A stretch of DNA of 64,000 nt from Halococcus morrhuae DSM 1307 (GCF_000336695.1 NZ_AOMC01000054.1:1-64000), one strand, 5' to 3'. Counted from the stretch's first letter, positions 18,360 to 27,501 are shown. The notes: generated from the letters alone by a model not told the origin. Numbers and translations: made by a program.

Positions 18360-18378
18360 TACTACTCATGCAATAGTA
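18360..18378 (-). promoter_or_regulatory. Inverted repeat before the vapB start, possible autoregulatory operator
   Basis: TACTA-N9-TAGTA starts 4 bases upstream of the vapB ATG and lies between it and a TATA-like element (TTAGGTATTA, about 18378-18387 on the minus strand). Position fits an operator bound by the antitoxin or the VapBC complex. Inferred from symmetry only. Confidence 0.35.
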
Positions 18379-18472
18379 ATACCTAAGCGTTTGGTCGAAC
18401 CCCGGCGTATCGGCGGGCAGTTCAACGGGAACGCTTCGAATGAATAGCCAAACAATTAGCGGTCTGTCGGTT

Positions 18473-18973
18473 CTACTCGTGAACTTCGACCGATTCGAGG
18501 ACGACCTCTTCCTGGGGCTGGTCGTTGGCGTCGGTCGACACGGTGCCGATCTCCTCGACGACGTCCATCCCGTCGGTCACGTCGCCGAACACTGCGTGAC
18601 GGTCGTCGAGATGGGGCTGGGCGTCGAGCGTGATGAAGAACTGTGAACCGTTCGTATTGGGACCCGAGTTGGCCATCGAGAGCGTTCCTGCGGAGTCGTG
18701 GCGCAGATCGTCGTGGAACTCGTCGTCGAAGGTGTAGCCCGGGCCGCCGCGACCACTCTCGTCGGGGTCGCCGCCCTGGATCATGAATCCCTCGATGATG
18801 CGGTGGAAGGCCACGTCGTCGTAGAGCGGCTTTTCGACCGTCTCGCCGCCGTCCTCCCACTCCTGCTCGCCGGTCGCCAGCCCGACGAAGTTCTCGACCG
18901 TGTTCGGCGCGCGCTCGTCGTACAGTTCGACCTCGATGTCGCCACGATTGGTGTGCAGCGTCGCGTCTGTCAT
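18473..18973 (-). CDS. ppiA: Cyclophilin-type peptidyl-prolyl cis-trans isomerase
   Basis: A 166-residue cytoplasmic cyclophilin beginning MTDATLHTNRGDIEVELY. The active-site residues are visible: the arginine in FHRIIEGFMIQGGDP, the FSMANSGPNTNGSQFF segment and the HAVFGDV loop. It catalyses proline isomerisation during folding. There is no signal sequence. It is the only gene between vapB and the TrpD2-like gene on this strand. The symbol is conventional. Confidence 0.95.
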   Translation of the reverse strand: MTDATLHTNRGDIEVELYDERAPNTVENFVGLATGEQEWEDGGETVEKPLYDDVAFHRIIEGFMIQGGDPDESGRGGPGYTFDDEFHDDLRHDSAGTLSMANSGPNTNGSQFFITLDAQPHLDDRHAVFGDVTDGMDVVEEIGTVSTDANDQPQEEVVLESVEVHE

Positions 18974-19011
18974 ATCCGCACGTCGACGGCGCGATGGAAA
19001 ACCCTGCCGGC

Positions 19012-20076
19012 TCAGAACTCCCGAAGCTCGTCGAGCACCGCTTCGGCGCTGCCGTCGGCGATGGCCTCGCGCGCCATCGCGAGCCCCTCGTCGAGCGACT
19101 CGCAGTCCTCGCGGGCGTAGATCCGGAACGCGCCGTTGAGCGCGATGGCGTCGGCAAAGCGGTCTTCCCGGTCGCCCGCGAGCACGGCCTCGGTGATCGC
19201 CGCCGAGTCCGTCGCCACGTCGTCGACTTCGAGGTCTTCCTCGGCGAAGTCCATGCCGTACTCGTCGGTCTTGATCTCGAAATCGTCGAGTTCGCCACCT
19301 TCACCCACGGCAACCGTCGTCGAGCCGGGACGGATGTCGTCGTAGCCCTCCATCCCCTGGAACATCACCACGCGGGGGATCTCGTAGCGCTCGCTCGCCG
19401 CGAACGTGTCGATGATCCGCTTCGCGTAGGGCAGATGGTAGAAACTTCCGAGATGGACGTCGGCACCGGCGGGGTTGGCGAGCGTCTCGATCGTGTTGAC
19501 GAACGTCCGCACGCCCATCATGTCGCGGCGCTCTACGAGGCCGGCGACGCCGGGGTTGAAGTTCGGCTGGTAGTAGAAGCCAAAGCCCGTCTCGTCGACC
19601 ATGTCTGCGCTCTCGGCGGGTTTGAGGTCGGTCCGCACGCCCAACTCGTCGAGGACGTGTTTGTAGGCGTCCTGCTTCTGCGTGGGGACGCGATCGCCGG
19701 AGTGGGTTACGACCGGGGTGCCCGCTGCTGCGGCGACGATGCCGGCACCCACACCCAATATCGCCGAGCGCCCCTTCCCGTCGTAGTTCGCTCCGCAGTC
19801 GACGGGATCGCAGTCGGGCGTGGCGACCTCCACCGACCGATCGGCCATGGTGTCGATATATGCCGCCAGCTCATCGGGCGTGTTGCGCTTCCAGCGGTTG
19901 GCGAGCCAGAACGCGCCCAGCGTCGTGTGATCGGGTTCGTCGTCCAGGATGCGCTCGAAGGCCTCGGTCGCCTGCGCACGCGTCATGTCATCGGCGGATT
20001 TGTGTCCCGAGCCGACGACTTCGGTCAGCAGCCGTTTGAGCGGCCACTCGCCGTGGTGTTCGGATGACTGGGCCAT
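19012..20076 (-). CDS. TrpD2-like anthranilate phosphoribosyltransferase paralogue
   Basis: A 354-residue phosphoribosyltransferase class III protein with the TrpD architecture. The canonical PRPP loop GTGGDGxxTFNxS is replaced by CGANYDGKGRS (94-104), and the KHGNR segment by VVTHSGDR. The usual trp neighbours are absent. These changes resemble the TrpD2/YbiB group, which binds nucleic acid rather than making phosphoribosyl-anthranilate. Databases often label such genes trpD by homology; I consider the tryptophan role doubtful. The start at 20074-20076 is preferred to an upstream ATG at 20103. Confidence 0.75.
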   Translation of the reverse strand: MAQSSEHHGEWPLKRLLTEVVGSGHKSADDMTRAQATEAFERILDDEPDHTTLGAFWLANRWKRNTPDELAAYIDTMADRSVEVATPDCDPVDCGANYDGKGRSAILGVGAGIVAAAAGTPVVTHSGDRVPTQKQDAYKHVLDELGVRTDLKPAESADMVDETGFGFYYQPNFNPGVAGLVERRDMMGVRTFVNTIETLANPAGADVHLGSFYHLPYAKRIIDTFAASERYEIPRVVMFQGMEGYDDIRPGSTTVAVGEGGELDDFEIKTDEYGMDFAEEDLEVDDVATDSAAITEAVLAGDREDRFADAIALNGAFRIYAREDCESLDEGLAMAREAIADGSAEAVLDELREF

Positions 20077-20154
20077 GCGACCGGGTTGGAGCGGTCGGTG
20101 CAAAAGGCTCCCGCTCGCCGGTTCGTCGATGATCGATTCGATCCCGCGCCCGTC

Positions 20155-21774
20155 TCAGTTGTCGGTGAGCAGCCGCCGGAGCACGTTGCCGTAGGCCGGG
20201 CGCGTGATCAGTACGCCGATCAGTACGCCGACGATCGTGATGATGGCGAACCCGCGGAGATCGCCGAGGCTGAGCAGTGCGAGCGGGCTCATCGCGATCA
20301 CGGTTGTCGCGGCGGCCGCGCCGATGACCCAGAACGCCCGCCGGAACCGACTCTTGAACACTCGGCCCGTGCTCACGTCGCTCTGGAGGATCTCGTCGGC
20401 GATGATCACCAGATCGTCGACCCCGGTCCCGATGACGGCGATGAAGCCGGCGATATGCGAGAGATCGAGCGGGAGCCCGATCGTGGCCGCGAAGCCGAGC
20501 AGGATGAACACCTCCGACAGCCCCGTCAGCAGCATCGGCACCGCCACCCGCGGCTCGCGATATCTGACGAAGATCGCCACGCTGACCGCGAGCACCGCCA
20601 CGAGCCCCGTGACGAGCGAGAGCCCCTTGAACCGCTGGGCGACGCTCGGCAGGATGTACTGGCTCGTCCCCTCCTGAAGATTGAGCGGCGCGGGCAGCGC
20701 ACCCGCCTGGAGATCGACCTGGAGCCCCTGGGCCTGCGAGGCGTTCTGTGCCGACGTCTGATAGACCGGGTCGTCGACGAACTCGCCGCTGGCGAAGCCC
20801 CGTGCGAGATCGGGGTCGACGCCCGCCGAGTAGACGACTTCGCCGTCACGCACCGTCAGCAGACAGTGACCGCCACCGCCGCGACCGTAGCCACAGGTGC
20901 GGTTCGCGGGGTCGTCGAAGCCGAACCGCTGCATCTTCTCGGTGAACGGTTTGGCCGCCTCCTCGGTCAGCGTCACCGGGACGACCGGTTCACCGGTCTG
21001 CTGGTCCTGCCGGACCGGTCGAACGTCCTGGAACGACTGCTGGCTCGGCAGCGCGGTCACGTTACAGGTGGTCGGGCCGGTCCCGTTCGCACTACCGTTG
21101 CCGCTGGCGTTCGTTCCGACGGGACCCTCGCAGTAGCTCGGCGTCCGATTGCCCTCGATCGTGAAGTACGCGACCGTCTTCACCTGGCCCTGATCGGCGA
21201 CGAGCTCCCTGAGCTCCGAACGGTTCTGGTTCGGCACTTCGATGCTGACGTACCGTTCGCCGCCCGAGGACACCGTTTGAACCGAACCACCGGAAAGGCC
21301 GGATTCGCTGATCTTGTTGCTCAGCACTTCGACGGCCGTGTCGTAGGTCTGTTTGGTCAGGCCGTCGCTGACGTCGCCTTGCTGGACGTCGTAGCCGGCC
21401 GACTGGAGCGCGCTCGCGAACGCGCGCTGGGAGACGTTCCCCGAGTAGACCTCCACGGTGGCGCTGCCGTTGCCGGTGCGCACCCGGACGTCGGTCGTCG
21501 AGACGTTCAGTTCGCTCGCGACCTGTCCGGTGAGGTTGTTCCCTCCCTGTGGACCGACATCGACGCCCTCGGCGGTGAGGCCCGATAGCGGCGCGCGGAT
21601 CTGCGAGCCGCCGGAGAGATCGAGCCCGTACTGGAGGTTCGTCGGGCCGGTCGTGACGTTCCCGTTGGTCGCGTTCGCCGCCACGCCACCGCCGAGGCCG
21701 GGCGCGAACAGCGCGACGGCGGCCGCGAGGACGAAGATAACGAGCAGGCCGATCCGCCAGTTCTCACGGATCAT
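20155..21774 (-). CDS. secD: Protein-export membrane protein SecD
   Basis: A 539-residue RND-type membrane protein. TM1 is at about 9-26, followed by the conserved D1-type motif LQYGLDLSGGSQ, a large extracellular P1 domain, then five helices (about 375-535). With SecF it uses the ion gradient to help late steps of Sec translocation. Two cysteine pairs in the external domain (CEG..CNV, CGY..CLL) may form disulfides. The ATG at 21772-21774 overlaps the secF stop by 4 bases; a continuous frame through secF is spurious. Confidence 0.93.
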   Translation of the reverse strand: MIRENWRIGLLVIFVLAAAVALFAPGLGGGVAANATNGNVTTGPTNLQYGLDLSGGSQIRAPLSGLTAEGVDVGPQGGNNLTGQVASELNVSTTDVRVRTGNGSATVEVYSGNVSQRAFASALQSAGYDVQQGDVSDGLTKQTYDTAVEVLSNKISESGLSGGSVQTVSSGGERYVSIEVPNQNRSELRELVADQGQVKTVAYFTIEGNRTPSYCEGPVGTNASGNGSANGTGPTTCNVTALPSQQSFQDVRPVRQDQQTGEPVVPVTLTEEAAKPFTEKMQRFGFDDPANRTCGYGRGGGGHCLLTVRDGEVVYSAGVDPDLARGFASGEFVDDPVYQTSAQNASQAQGLQVDLQAGALPAPLNLQEGTSQYILPSVAQRFKGLSLVTGLVAVLAVSVAIFVRYREPRVAVPMLLTGLSEVFILLGFAATIGLPLDLSHIAGFIAVIGTGVDDLVIIADEILQSDVSTGRVFKSRFRRAFWVIGAAAATTVIAMSPLALLSLGDLRGFAIITIVGVLIGVLITRPAYGNVLRRLLTDN

Positions 21775-22649
21775 CGCGCGATCCCCTCGAACTTGTACCA
21801 GCGAAGCAGGCTCACGTTGAGCAGATAGGTGTTCATCAGATCGACGGCGAGCCCCATGACGAGCACGAGCCCGACCTGCGACAGGAGGGGGATGTTGAAG
21901 ACGAACTTCGAGGCGACGATCGCCATCACCGCCATCGCCGATATCGAGGTGAGCGTCATCGTCACGCCCGTGCGTCGCGCACGATAGGTGCTCTCGTAGA
22001 AATCGCCGCGGCGCTTGAGCACGTGGTTGTTGAGCAGGATATCGGAGTCGACGCTGTAGCCGATCAGCATCAACAGCGCCGCCACCGTACCCAGCGAGAG
22101 CTCGATCCCGAAGAGGTTCATCAGCGCGAGCGGCACGACGATATCGGAAAACGCCGAGAGGATCACGGCGATCGAGGGGACGAAGCTCCGAAAGAGCACG
22201 AACACGAGCAACGCCATGCCGACGAACGCCGCGGCCAGCCCCAGCACCCCGAGCTGCTGGACGTCGGAGCCGAAGCTCGCGGAGGTCTCCTGTACGGATT
22301 CGACGGTGTAGCCCGCGGACTCCGCGGCCGACGTGAGCGCGTCGGTGTCGGTCGATTGAGTGGTGACGATGAAGGTGTTGCCGCCCGCGGTCGGCGTGAC
22401 GGTTGGCTGACCGTCGACGGCGGGGAGAGCGGCAAAGGTGTCCTGGATCTGGGCCTGACCCGCTCCCGTCGTGACCTGGAGTTCGGTGCCACCGGTGAAC
22501 TCGATGCCGGGTGTGACCGGTGCGCCGGTCATGAGAAACCAGCCGCCGAGAACCGCGAGCGCGAGGACGAGTACCACCAGCGGGATCGCGGCGAGCTGGC
22601 GGTCGGTATAGTCGGTGTAATCGACTGCCAGTACGTCGAGCGCAGCCAT
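21771..22649 (-). CDS. secF: Protein-export membrane protein SecF
   Basis: A 292-residue protein with TM1 at about 22-42, the conserved GIEFTGGTELQ motif just after it, a short external domain and five further helices. It precedes secD with a 4-base overlap, so the archaeal order is secF-secD. Helix 4-5 region GYSVDSDILLNN is typical. It acts in the cytoplasmic membrane with SecYEG. Confidence 0.93.
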   Translation of the reverse strand: MAALDVLAVDYTDYTDRQLAAIPLVVLVLALAVLGGWFLMTGAPVTPGIEFTGGTELQVTTGAGQAQIQDTFAALPAVDGQPTVTPTAGGNTFIVTTQSTDTDALTSAAESAGYTVESVQETSASFGSDVQQLGVLGLAAAFVGMALLVFVLFRSFVPSIAVILSAFSDIVVPLALMNLFGIELSLGTVAALLMLIGYSVDSDILLNNHVLKRRGDFYESTYRARRTGVTMTLTSISAMAVMAIVASKFVFNIPLLSQVGLVLVMGLAVDLMNTYLLNVSLLRWYKFEGIAR

Positions 22650-22700
22650 GTCCTGCGGTCCGGAAGGCCCGCGAATAAACGTTTGTATGTTTCCGTCCGA

Positions 22701-24131
22701 TCACTCGCGCCGCGTCGCGACCAGCCCGGCCACGAGCAGCCCGACGACCGCGACGGCGATCCCGAAGCCGGGACCGCCCGAACTCGTCGTCTCCGTGTCG
22801 GTCTCGGCCCCGCCGAGTATCTCCCCTTTGCTGGTCGCGTTCGTCGTCTGCTCGTCGGTTGTACCCGCTGCCGTCGTGGCGGTCGCCGATGGCGTTGCCG
22901 TCTCGGTGGTTGGCGTTGTCGTTGAGGTTGCTGTCGGCGTCGCAGTCGCGGTTGGTGTGGGCGTCGCGGTCTGCGTCGGTGTTCGTTCGTCGGCGACGCC
23001 ACCGAACCGCGCCGGATCGACCTGCTCGCCATCGAGATAGATCTCCGCGTCGCCGTCGATTTCGAGACCTGTGATCTCGCCCGTCACGAGATAGGCGTCG
23101 CCACCGCCGCCGAGCCGTCCGTCAACGCGTGCATCACCGATCTCGTCGACGTCCGGATCGACGGTGACGTGTCTGTCCGCGATCGGCGCGCCGTGGCTCT
23201 CGCCGCTGCGTTCGACGCTTCCTTCGTAGCCGATCCGGTAGCTCACCTTGTCCTCCGGGCTGCCGCCGACGATGGTCAGTGCGTCGGCCTCGGACGGTCC
23301 GTCGCTCGACCCGCCGCTCGTGTCGACGGTCAGCTCGTAGCCGGTGAAGCCGGTGACACCGACGACGGAGCGTGCCGACGCGACGTGGACGTAGTACGTT
23401 CCGGATTCCGGAACGGTGAACTGCTGTTCCGAGGTCGTTTCGGTGGCAAAGGTGTTCGTGTGATTGCGCCCGCTCTCGGGATCAAGGCGGTTGCCGTCGC
23501 CATCGAAGAGGGAGACGGCGACGTTCTGGCCGAACTCGGCCCCGGGATCGGTTATCCGCGCGGTCGTGGTGATCGTCTCGCCCGCGCTCGCCTCGATCGC
23601 GAAGACGTCCTCGCGCTGCTCGAACAGCGTCGCGTTGTACGTCTTTCCCGGTTCGACGACTGTGGCTCCCTGCTCGCCGCGCTCGAACTCGTCCTGTGCG
23701 GCGGTCGCGACCGCAACCGAGTAGCGCGCCTCGTACCCGGTGTCGTGGGTGACTTCGAGGTAGTACGTTCCGTCCTCGGGGGCGACGGCACCGATGATGG
23801 CGGCGTCCTCGGTGCCGCCCGACGTCCCGGTGCCGAGCTCGCCGTTCGGTCCGTGCAGCGTGACGGTCGGGTATTCGGCTCCGAAGCCACCGGTCACCCT
23901 GATCGCCTCGCCGGCGTTCGCCTCGAATTTGTACCAGTCGTCGTCGGTGTCCTTCGTATCGGCCTTGACGAACGTTCGCTCGGGGAGCTCCATCGCGTCC
24001 GCCCGCTCGTCGTTCGGTCCGGTCTCGTTCACCGTGGCGCTCTGGCCCGCAACCGTCGCCGAGAACGCACCCAGCGCGGACAGACAGACGACCGCGACGA
24101 GCAGCCACGCCAACGTCCCTCGTCGGCTCAT
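22701..24131 (-). CDS. Secreted PPC-domain protein with PGF-CTERM anchor
   Basis: A 476-residue surface protein. An N-terminal Sec signal (about 1-29) is followed by two beta-sandwich units with pre-peptidase-C-like features (DDWYKFEANAGEAIRV and FAIEASAGETITT, each closing in GTYYLEV/GTYYVHV). There follows a Thr/Pro-rich, probably O-glycosylated linker (about 385-450) and a C-terminal tripartite signal: PGF at 454-456, a hydrophobic helix, and RRE. PGF-CTERM proteins are processed by archaeosortase ArtA and lipid-anchored. N-glycosylation sequons occur. Its position next to secDF may be coincidental. The ligand is unknown. Confidence 0.88.
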   Translation of the reverse strand: MSRRGTLAWLLVAVVCLSALGAFSATVAGQSATVNETGPNDERADAMELPERTFVKADTKDTDDDWYKFEANAGEAIRVTGGFGAEYPTVTLHGPNGELGTGTSGGTEDAAIIGAVAPEDGTYYLEVTHDTGYEARYSVAVATAAQDEFERGEQGATVVEPGKTYNATLFEQREDVFAIEASAGETITTTARITDPGAEFGQNVAVSLFDGDGNRLDPESGRNHTNTFATETTSEQQFTVPESGTYYVHVASARSVVGVTGFTGYELTVDTSGGSSDGPSEADALTIVGGSPEDKVSYRIGYEGSVERSGESHGAPIADRHVTVDPDVDEIGDARVDGRLGGGGDAYLVTGEITGLEIDGDAEIYLDGEQVDPARFGGVADERTPTQTATPTPTATATPTATSTTTPTTETATPSATATTAAGTTDEQTTNATSKGEILGGAETDTETTSSGGPGFGIAVAVVGLLVAGLVATRRE

Positions 24132-24149
24132 TACCTTTCGATATCCCAC

Positions 24150-24158
24150 ACCGTGGAA
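24150..24158 (-). promoter_or_regulatory. TATA-like element of the PGF-CTERM gene
   Basis: On the minus strand GCTTATTCC lies about 20-28 bases before the ATG at 24131. Motif and spacing only. Confidence 0.3.
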
Positions 24159-24179
24159 TAAGCTTTCTGTTGCTTGAAT

Positions 24180-24220
24180 CCCTCCTCTCCCCCCTCTTCT
24201 CTCCCCACTCCCCTCCCCCC
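24180..24220 (-). repeat. Polypurine tract with G-quadruplex potential
   Basis: On the minus strand there are four long G-runs (6, 4, 4 and 6 G) separated by 1, 3 and 8 bases, within a 41-base tract that has a single pyrimidine. It lies in the short gap between two same-strand genes, downstream of the DUF5812-like gene. It could fold as RNA or DNA quadruplex or as H-DNA; nothing here proves folding. Confidence 0.6.
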
Positions 24221-24229
24221 ACTCACTGC

Positions 24230-24697
24230 TCAGGGGAGATATCGAACCGCCACGACGCCCGCTTCGGCATCGGAACGGACTTCGACCCGATTCACGCCGA
24301 ATCGGGCCGCGCGCACGAGCGTCGCCTCGTCGTCGAGAACGTCGTCGACGGCCTCTTGGACACGCTCCGCGGGCACCGTGAGCACGTGAATTTCGCCGAT
24401 GCCGGCGCGCTCGCGGGTCGTCAGCTCTCCCTCTTCCTGTGCATCCGCAAGTTCGTGCTCCTGACTCGTCGGTGGCTCCTCGCTGTGTTCGGTCGCAAGC
24501 GAGCGCCGTGCATCCATCTCGACGAGTTCCCACGCGAGTTCCATCGGCCCCGCGGGCGCGATCGTTCCCTCGATTGCGTCGTCCGCATCGAGACCGGGGT
24601 TTTCCGCGAGCGTGTGGATCTGTCCGTCGGCCGTATCGTGCAACACCGCCGACTCGTCGTCGGCGTGTGTGACGAGAAACGTGCTCTCGGTCGTCAT
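24230..24697 (-). CDS. DUF5812-like haloarchaeal protein
   Basis: A 155-residue acidic soluble protein opening MTTESTFLVTHADDESAVL. I recall this as the haloarchaeal DUF5812 family, of unknown function. The first half resembles a beta-rich domain with DTADGQIHTL. The second half (GEIHVLTVPAERVQEAV, then EATLVRAARFGVNRVEV) may be a small alpha/beta unit. There is no metal site or membrane segment. The family name is from memory. Confidence 0.75.
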   Translation of the reverse strand: MTTESTFLVTHADDESAVLHDTADGQIHTLAENPGLDADDAIEGTIAPAGPMELAWELVEMDARRSLATEHSEEPPTSQEHELADAQEEGELTTRERAGIGEIHVLTVPAERVQEAVDDVLDDEATLVRAARFGVNRVEVRSDAEAGVVAVRYLP

Positions 24698-24747
24698 ATC
24701 TGCCGTTCGGGCGCGATCCGATTGACCCTTTCAGTTCGGGGTGGCGT

Positions 24748-25299
24748 TCACCGCATGAGCCGATGGACCAGATAGATGCCGACGGCCGCACAGACCGGCG
24801 GGACCAGTCCCCAGAGCTGTGGCAGCGCGTAGAGAAATTCGACGACGCCCGCGAGCGAACCACCGACAGCCTCCCGTTCGCCGGCCGGGATCGTGATCAC
24901 CAGGCCGATGTAGAGCGCGACGAAGAACAGGTAGCCAGCGACTGCGAGGCTCGTGTCGTAGCGCTTCTTGTCGCCGACGCGGCGATGCCGGCGAGCGACG
25001 AACAGGATCGGCGCGAGCAGCGGGCCGACGATAAACAATCCGACGAGCACGAAAAACGCCCGCGAGAGCGTCAGCGATCCGCCACCAGCGGTCGCCGTCC
25101 GCGAGACGAGCGTGACGAGCGAGAGCGTCATCAAGATTGCCACGAGCAGCGCCACGAGCCCACCGATGACGACGTAGGACTTGAACAGCCACGACCGGCT
25201 CGATCCGAACGCGTACGGGATCGCGCCGAACAGCCCCGAGTAGGCCTCCTCGTCCGGCTCGCTCGTCCCGCCCGGTTCCTCGACGTTCGCCTCGGCCAT
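24748..25299 (-). CDS. Four-helix membrane protein, uncharacterised
   Basis: A 183-residue protein with an acidic 30-residue N-terminus and four hydrophobic segments (about 42-65, 82-102, 115-137, 155-178). Residues after helix 2 are basic (ARRHRRVGDKKR), placing that loop in the cytoplasm by the positive-inside rule. I do not recognise a family. It is divergent from pgi. Confidence 0.7.
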   Translation of the reverse strand: MAEANVEEPGGTSEPDEEAYSGLFGAIPYAFGSSRSWLFKSYVVIGGLVALLVAILMTLSLVTLVSRTATAGGGSLTLSRAFFVLVGLFIVGPLLAPILFVARRHRRVGDKKRYDTSLAVAGYLFFVALYIGLVITIPAGEREAVGGSLAGVVEFLYALPQLWGLVPPVCAAVGIYLVHRLMR

Positions 25300-25373
25300 G
25301 CGTCGGATCCGGGCGGCGGGCGATTAAACGCCGCGGTCGGCAACGATTTGGGGACGGCCCTGTCACGGCCGGT

Positions 25374-26657
25374 ATGAAAATCGACATCGGCAACGCGCTC
25401 GCCAGCGAGGCCTCGCCGGGCGTCTCCCGCGAGGCACTCGATCGCCTCGACGAGCGGGTGGCGCGCGCCCACGAACGCATCGAACGCGGACGACGCGACG
25501 ACGAGTTCGGCTACGCGGCGCTGAACCTGCCCGAAACGACCGATCCCGACGAGATCACGGAGACGGTCGCACCGGTGAACGACGCGGCGTACGTCCTCGT
25601 CGTCGGCATCGGCGGGAGCGCGCTCGGCGCGGCAACCATCGCCGAGGCGCTCGGCGACTCGCGGATCCTGACGCTCGACAACGTCGATCCCGACCACGTC
25701 TCGGAGGTGCTCTCCCTGCTCCCGCTGTCCGAAACGGCCGTGACGGTCGTCTCGCGGTCCGGCACCACCGCCGAGACGCTGGCGAACTTCCTCGTGGTGC
25801 GCGAGGCGTTTACCGAGGCGGGCGTCGACTGGACCGAGCGAGTGGTGACGATCACGGGCGACTCCGGTCCGCTGCGCGAACTGGCCGATCGTCACGATCT
25901 GCCAGCACTCGCGGTTCCCGAGGGCGTTCCGGGCCGGTTTTCGGCGCTTTCGTCCGTGGGTCTCGCTCCGGCGGCCATCCGTGGCCACGACATCGGGGCG
26001 ATCCTCGACGGCGGGAAGCGTGCGGCGGACTGCTCGCCCTCGCTGTTCGAGACGCCAGCCTACGCCTATGGAGCCGTGGCGTATGCGCTCGACACGCGCG
26101 GGGCGGCGATCAACGCGATGATGCCCTACGCCGAATCGCTCGAATCGTTCGCCGAGTGGTTCGCACAGTTGTGGTCCGAGAGTCTCGGCAAGGACGGGCT
26201 TGGCCAGCTCCCCACCAGGGCGCTCGGCGCGACCGACCAGCACTCGCAGCTCCAGCGCTACCGGGCGGGTCCCCGAAACACGCTCGTCACACTCGTTCGT
26301 CCGCGCGAGCGCCCCGATCTCCGGGTTCCCGAGACCGACCACGACGACCTCGCCTATCTGGGCGACACGGGACTCGGCGAACTGTTGGATGCGGAGTTCG
26401 CCGCCACCGAGGCGAGCCTCGCCGAGGCAGGCCGCCCCTCGATCCGGATCGAACTCGATCGGGTGGACGAGGCCGGGATCGGCGAACTGCTCTACACGAT
26501 GGAGGCTGCCTGCGTGCTCGCCGGCGAACTCTACGGCATCGAGACGTTCACCCAGCCCGCCGTCGAGTGGGGTAAGCGCGCGGCCCGCGGGCTGATCGGT
26601 GAGGGAAACGACGAAAGCGAATCCGTCGCCGAGAAGACCCGCCTCGTCGTCGACTAG
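25374..26657 (+). CDS. pgi: Glucose-6-phosphate isomerase
   Basis: A 427-residue SIS-fold isomerase converting glucose-6-phosphate and fructose-6-phosphate. It has the sugar-phosphate motifs VVGIGGSALGA and VVSRSGTTAET, and the late TQPAVEWGKR containing a catalytic-base region. A glutamate in WSESLGKDG also fits. The protein is shorter than bacterial PGI (about 550), as usual in haloarchaea. A TATA-like GATTAAAC lies about 45 bases upstream. Confidence 0.94.
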   Translation: MKIDIGNALASEASPGVSREALDRLDERVARAHERIERGRRDDEFGYAALNLPETTDPDEITETVAPVNDAAYVLVVGIGGSALGAATIAEALGDSRILTLDNVDPDHVSEVLSLLPLSETAVTVVSRSGTTAETLANFLVVREAFTEAGVDWTERVVTITGDSGPLRELADRHDLPALAVPEGVPGRFSALSSVGLAPAAIRGHDIGAILDGGKRAADCSPSLFETPAYAYGAVAYALDTRGAAINAMMPYAESLESFAEWFAQLWSESLGKDGLGQLPTRALGATDQHSQLQRYRAGPRNTLVTLVRPRERPDLRVPETDHDDLAYLGDTGLGELLDAEFAATEASLAEAGRPSIRIELDRVDEAGIGELLYTMEAACVLAGELYGIETFTQPAVEWGKRAARGLIGEGNDESESVAEKTRLVVD

Positions 26658-26709
26658 CGCTCGAAAAGCGGAGGACGTATGTCGAATCGGCGACGAGTGC
26701 TCGCACGCG

Positions 26710-27501
26710 ATGGCATCCGAACACGCCGCTGCCGGCGGGAACGACTGGCGCGATTACCTGCTCGCCGTCTCGGTTGCGCTCGGGCTCGCCGCCGGTGGCT
26801 TTCTCTTCGCACAGCTTCTCGCCGTTCCGCTAACGCTGGGTCTGCTGGCTCTCGATTTTCCGATCGAGGGTTCGGTCAGTTACACTCTCACGACGCTCGT
26901 CCAGGGAGCGGCGTTCGTTTCGTTCATCCTCGGCTACATGCGTTATAGTGACAGCCCTCGACTGCTCGATATCCGGTGGCCGTCGCTGTCGCGCCCACGT
27001 CGAACCCTTCGGGATATCGGTTGGGTCGTCGTCGGGTTCGTCGTTTTGCTCCTCGCGGCACAGGGAGTCGGGATCGTTCTCGATCAGTTCGGCTTCGCGC
27101 CGGGAACGAACCGCATCGAGAGCGCTGCGAGGGCACAGCCGCTGCTCGCGCTGTCGCTGGTCGTCCTTTCGTTCGTCGCGACCGGGCCGGGCGAGGAGAC
27201 GCTGTTCCGCGGCGGCGTCCAGGGCGTGCTCCGACGGGTGTTTTCGCCCGTCGGTGCGGTCGTCGGATCGAGCGCTCTCTTCGGGCTGGCTCACGTCACG
27301 GCGCTGGTCGCGGCGAGCGGCGCGGCCGGGGTCTGGGGCTACGTCGTCTCGACGTTCGTCCTCGGACTCGTGCTCGGCACGCTCTACGAATATACCGACA
27401 ACCTCCTCGTGCCGATCATCGTCCATGGCGGCTACAACGCCCTCCTGTTCGCCCAGCTCTATCTCGTCGAGACGAGCGGTTTGGGCTTTCTCTCCCCGTA
27501 A
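26710..27501 (+). CDS. CPBP-family intramembrane metalloprotease
   Basis: A 263-residue polytopic membrane protein of the CAAX-prenyl protease / ABI family. Catalytic motif residues are E162, E163 and R167 in GPGEETLFRGG, H195 in FGLAHV, and H239/N243 in HGGYNA, forming the expected intramembrane zinc site. The roles of haloarchaeal members are mostly unknown. The ATG at 26710 gives MASEHAAAGGNDW; a longer frame starts inside pgi and is rejected. It converges with nob1. Confidence 0.9.
   Translation: MASEHAAAGGNDWRDYLLAVSVALGLAAGGFLFAQLLAVPLTLGLLALDFPIEGSVSYTLTTLVQGAAFVSFILGYMRYSDSPRLLDIRWPSLSRPRRTLRDIGWVVVGFVVLLLAAQGVGIVLDQFGFAPGTNRIESAARAQPLLALSLVVLSFVATGPGEETLFRGGVQGVLRRVFSPVGAVVGSSALFGLAHVTALVAASGAAGVWGYVVSTFVLGLVLGTLYEYTDNLLVPIIVHGGYNALLFAQLYLVETSGLGFLSP

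Noticed and set aside
20155-22704. Single long frame across secD and secF
   Set aside because: The secD frame stays open through secF by composition; two separate proteins with a 4-base overlap explain the motifs.
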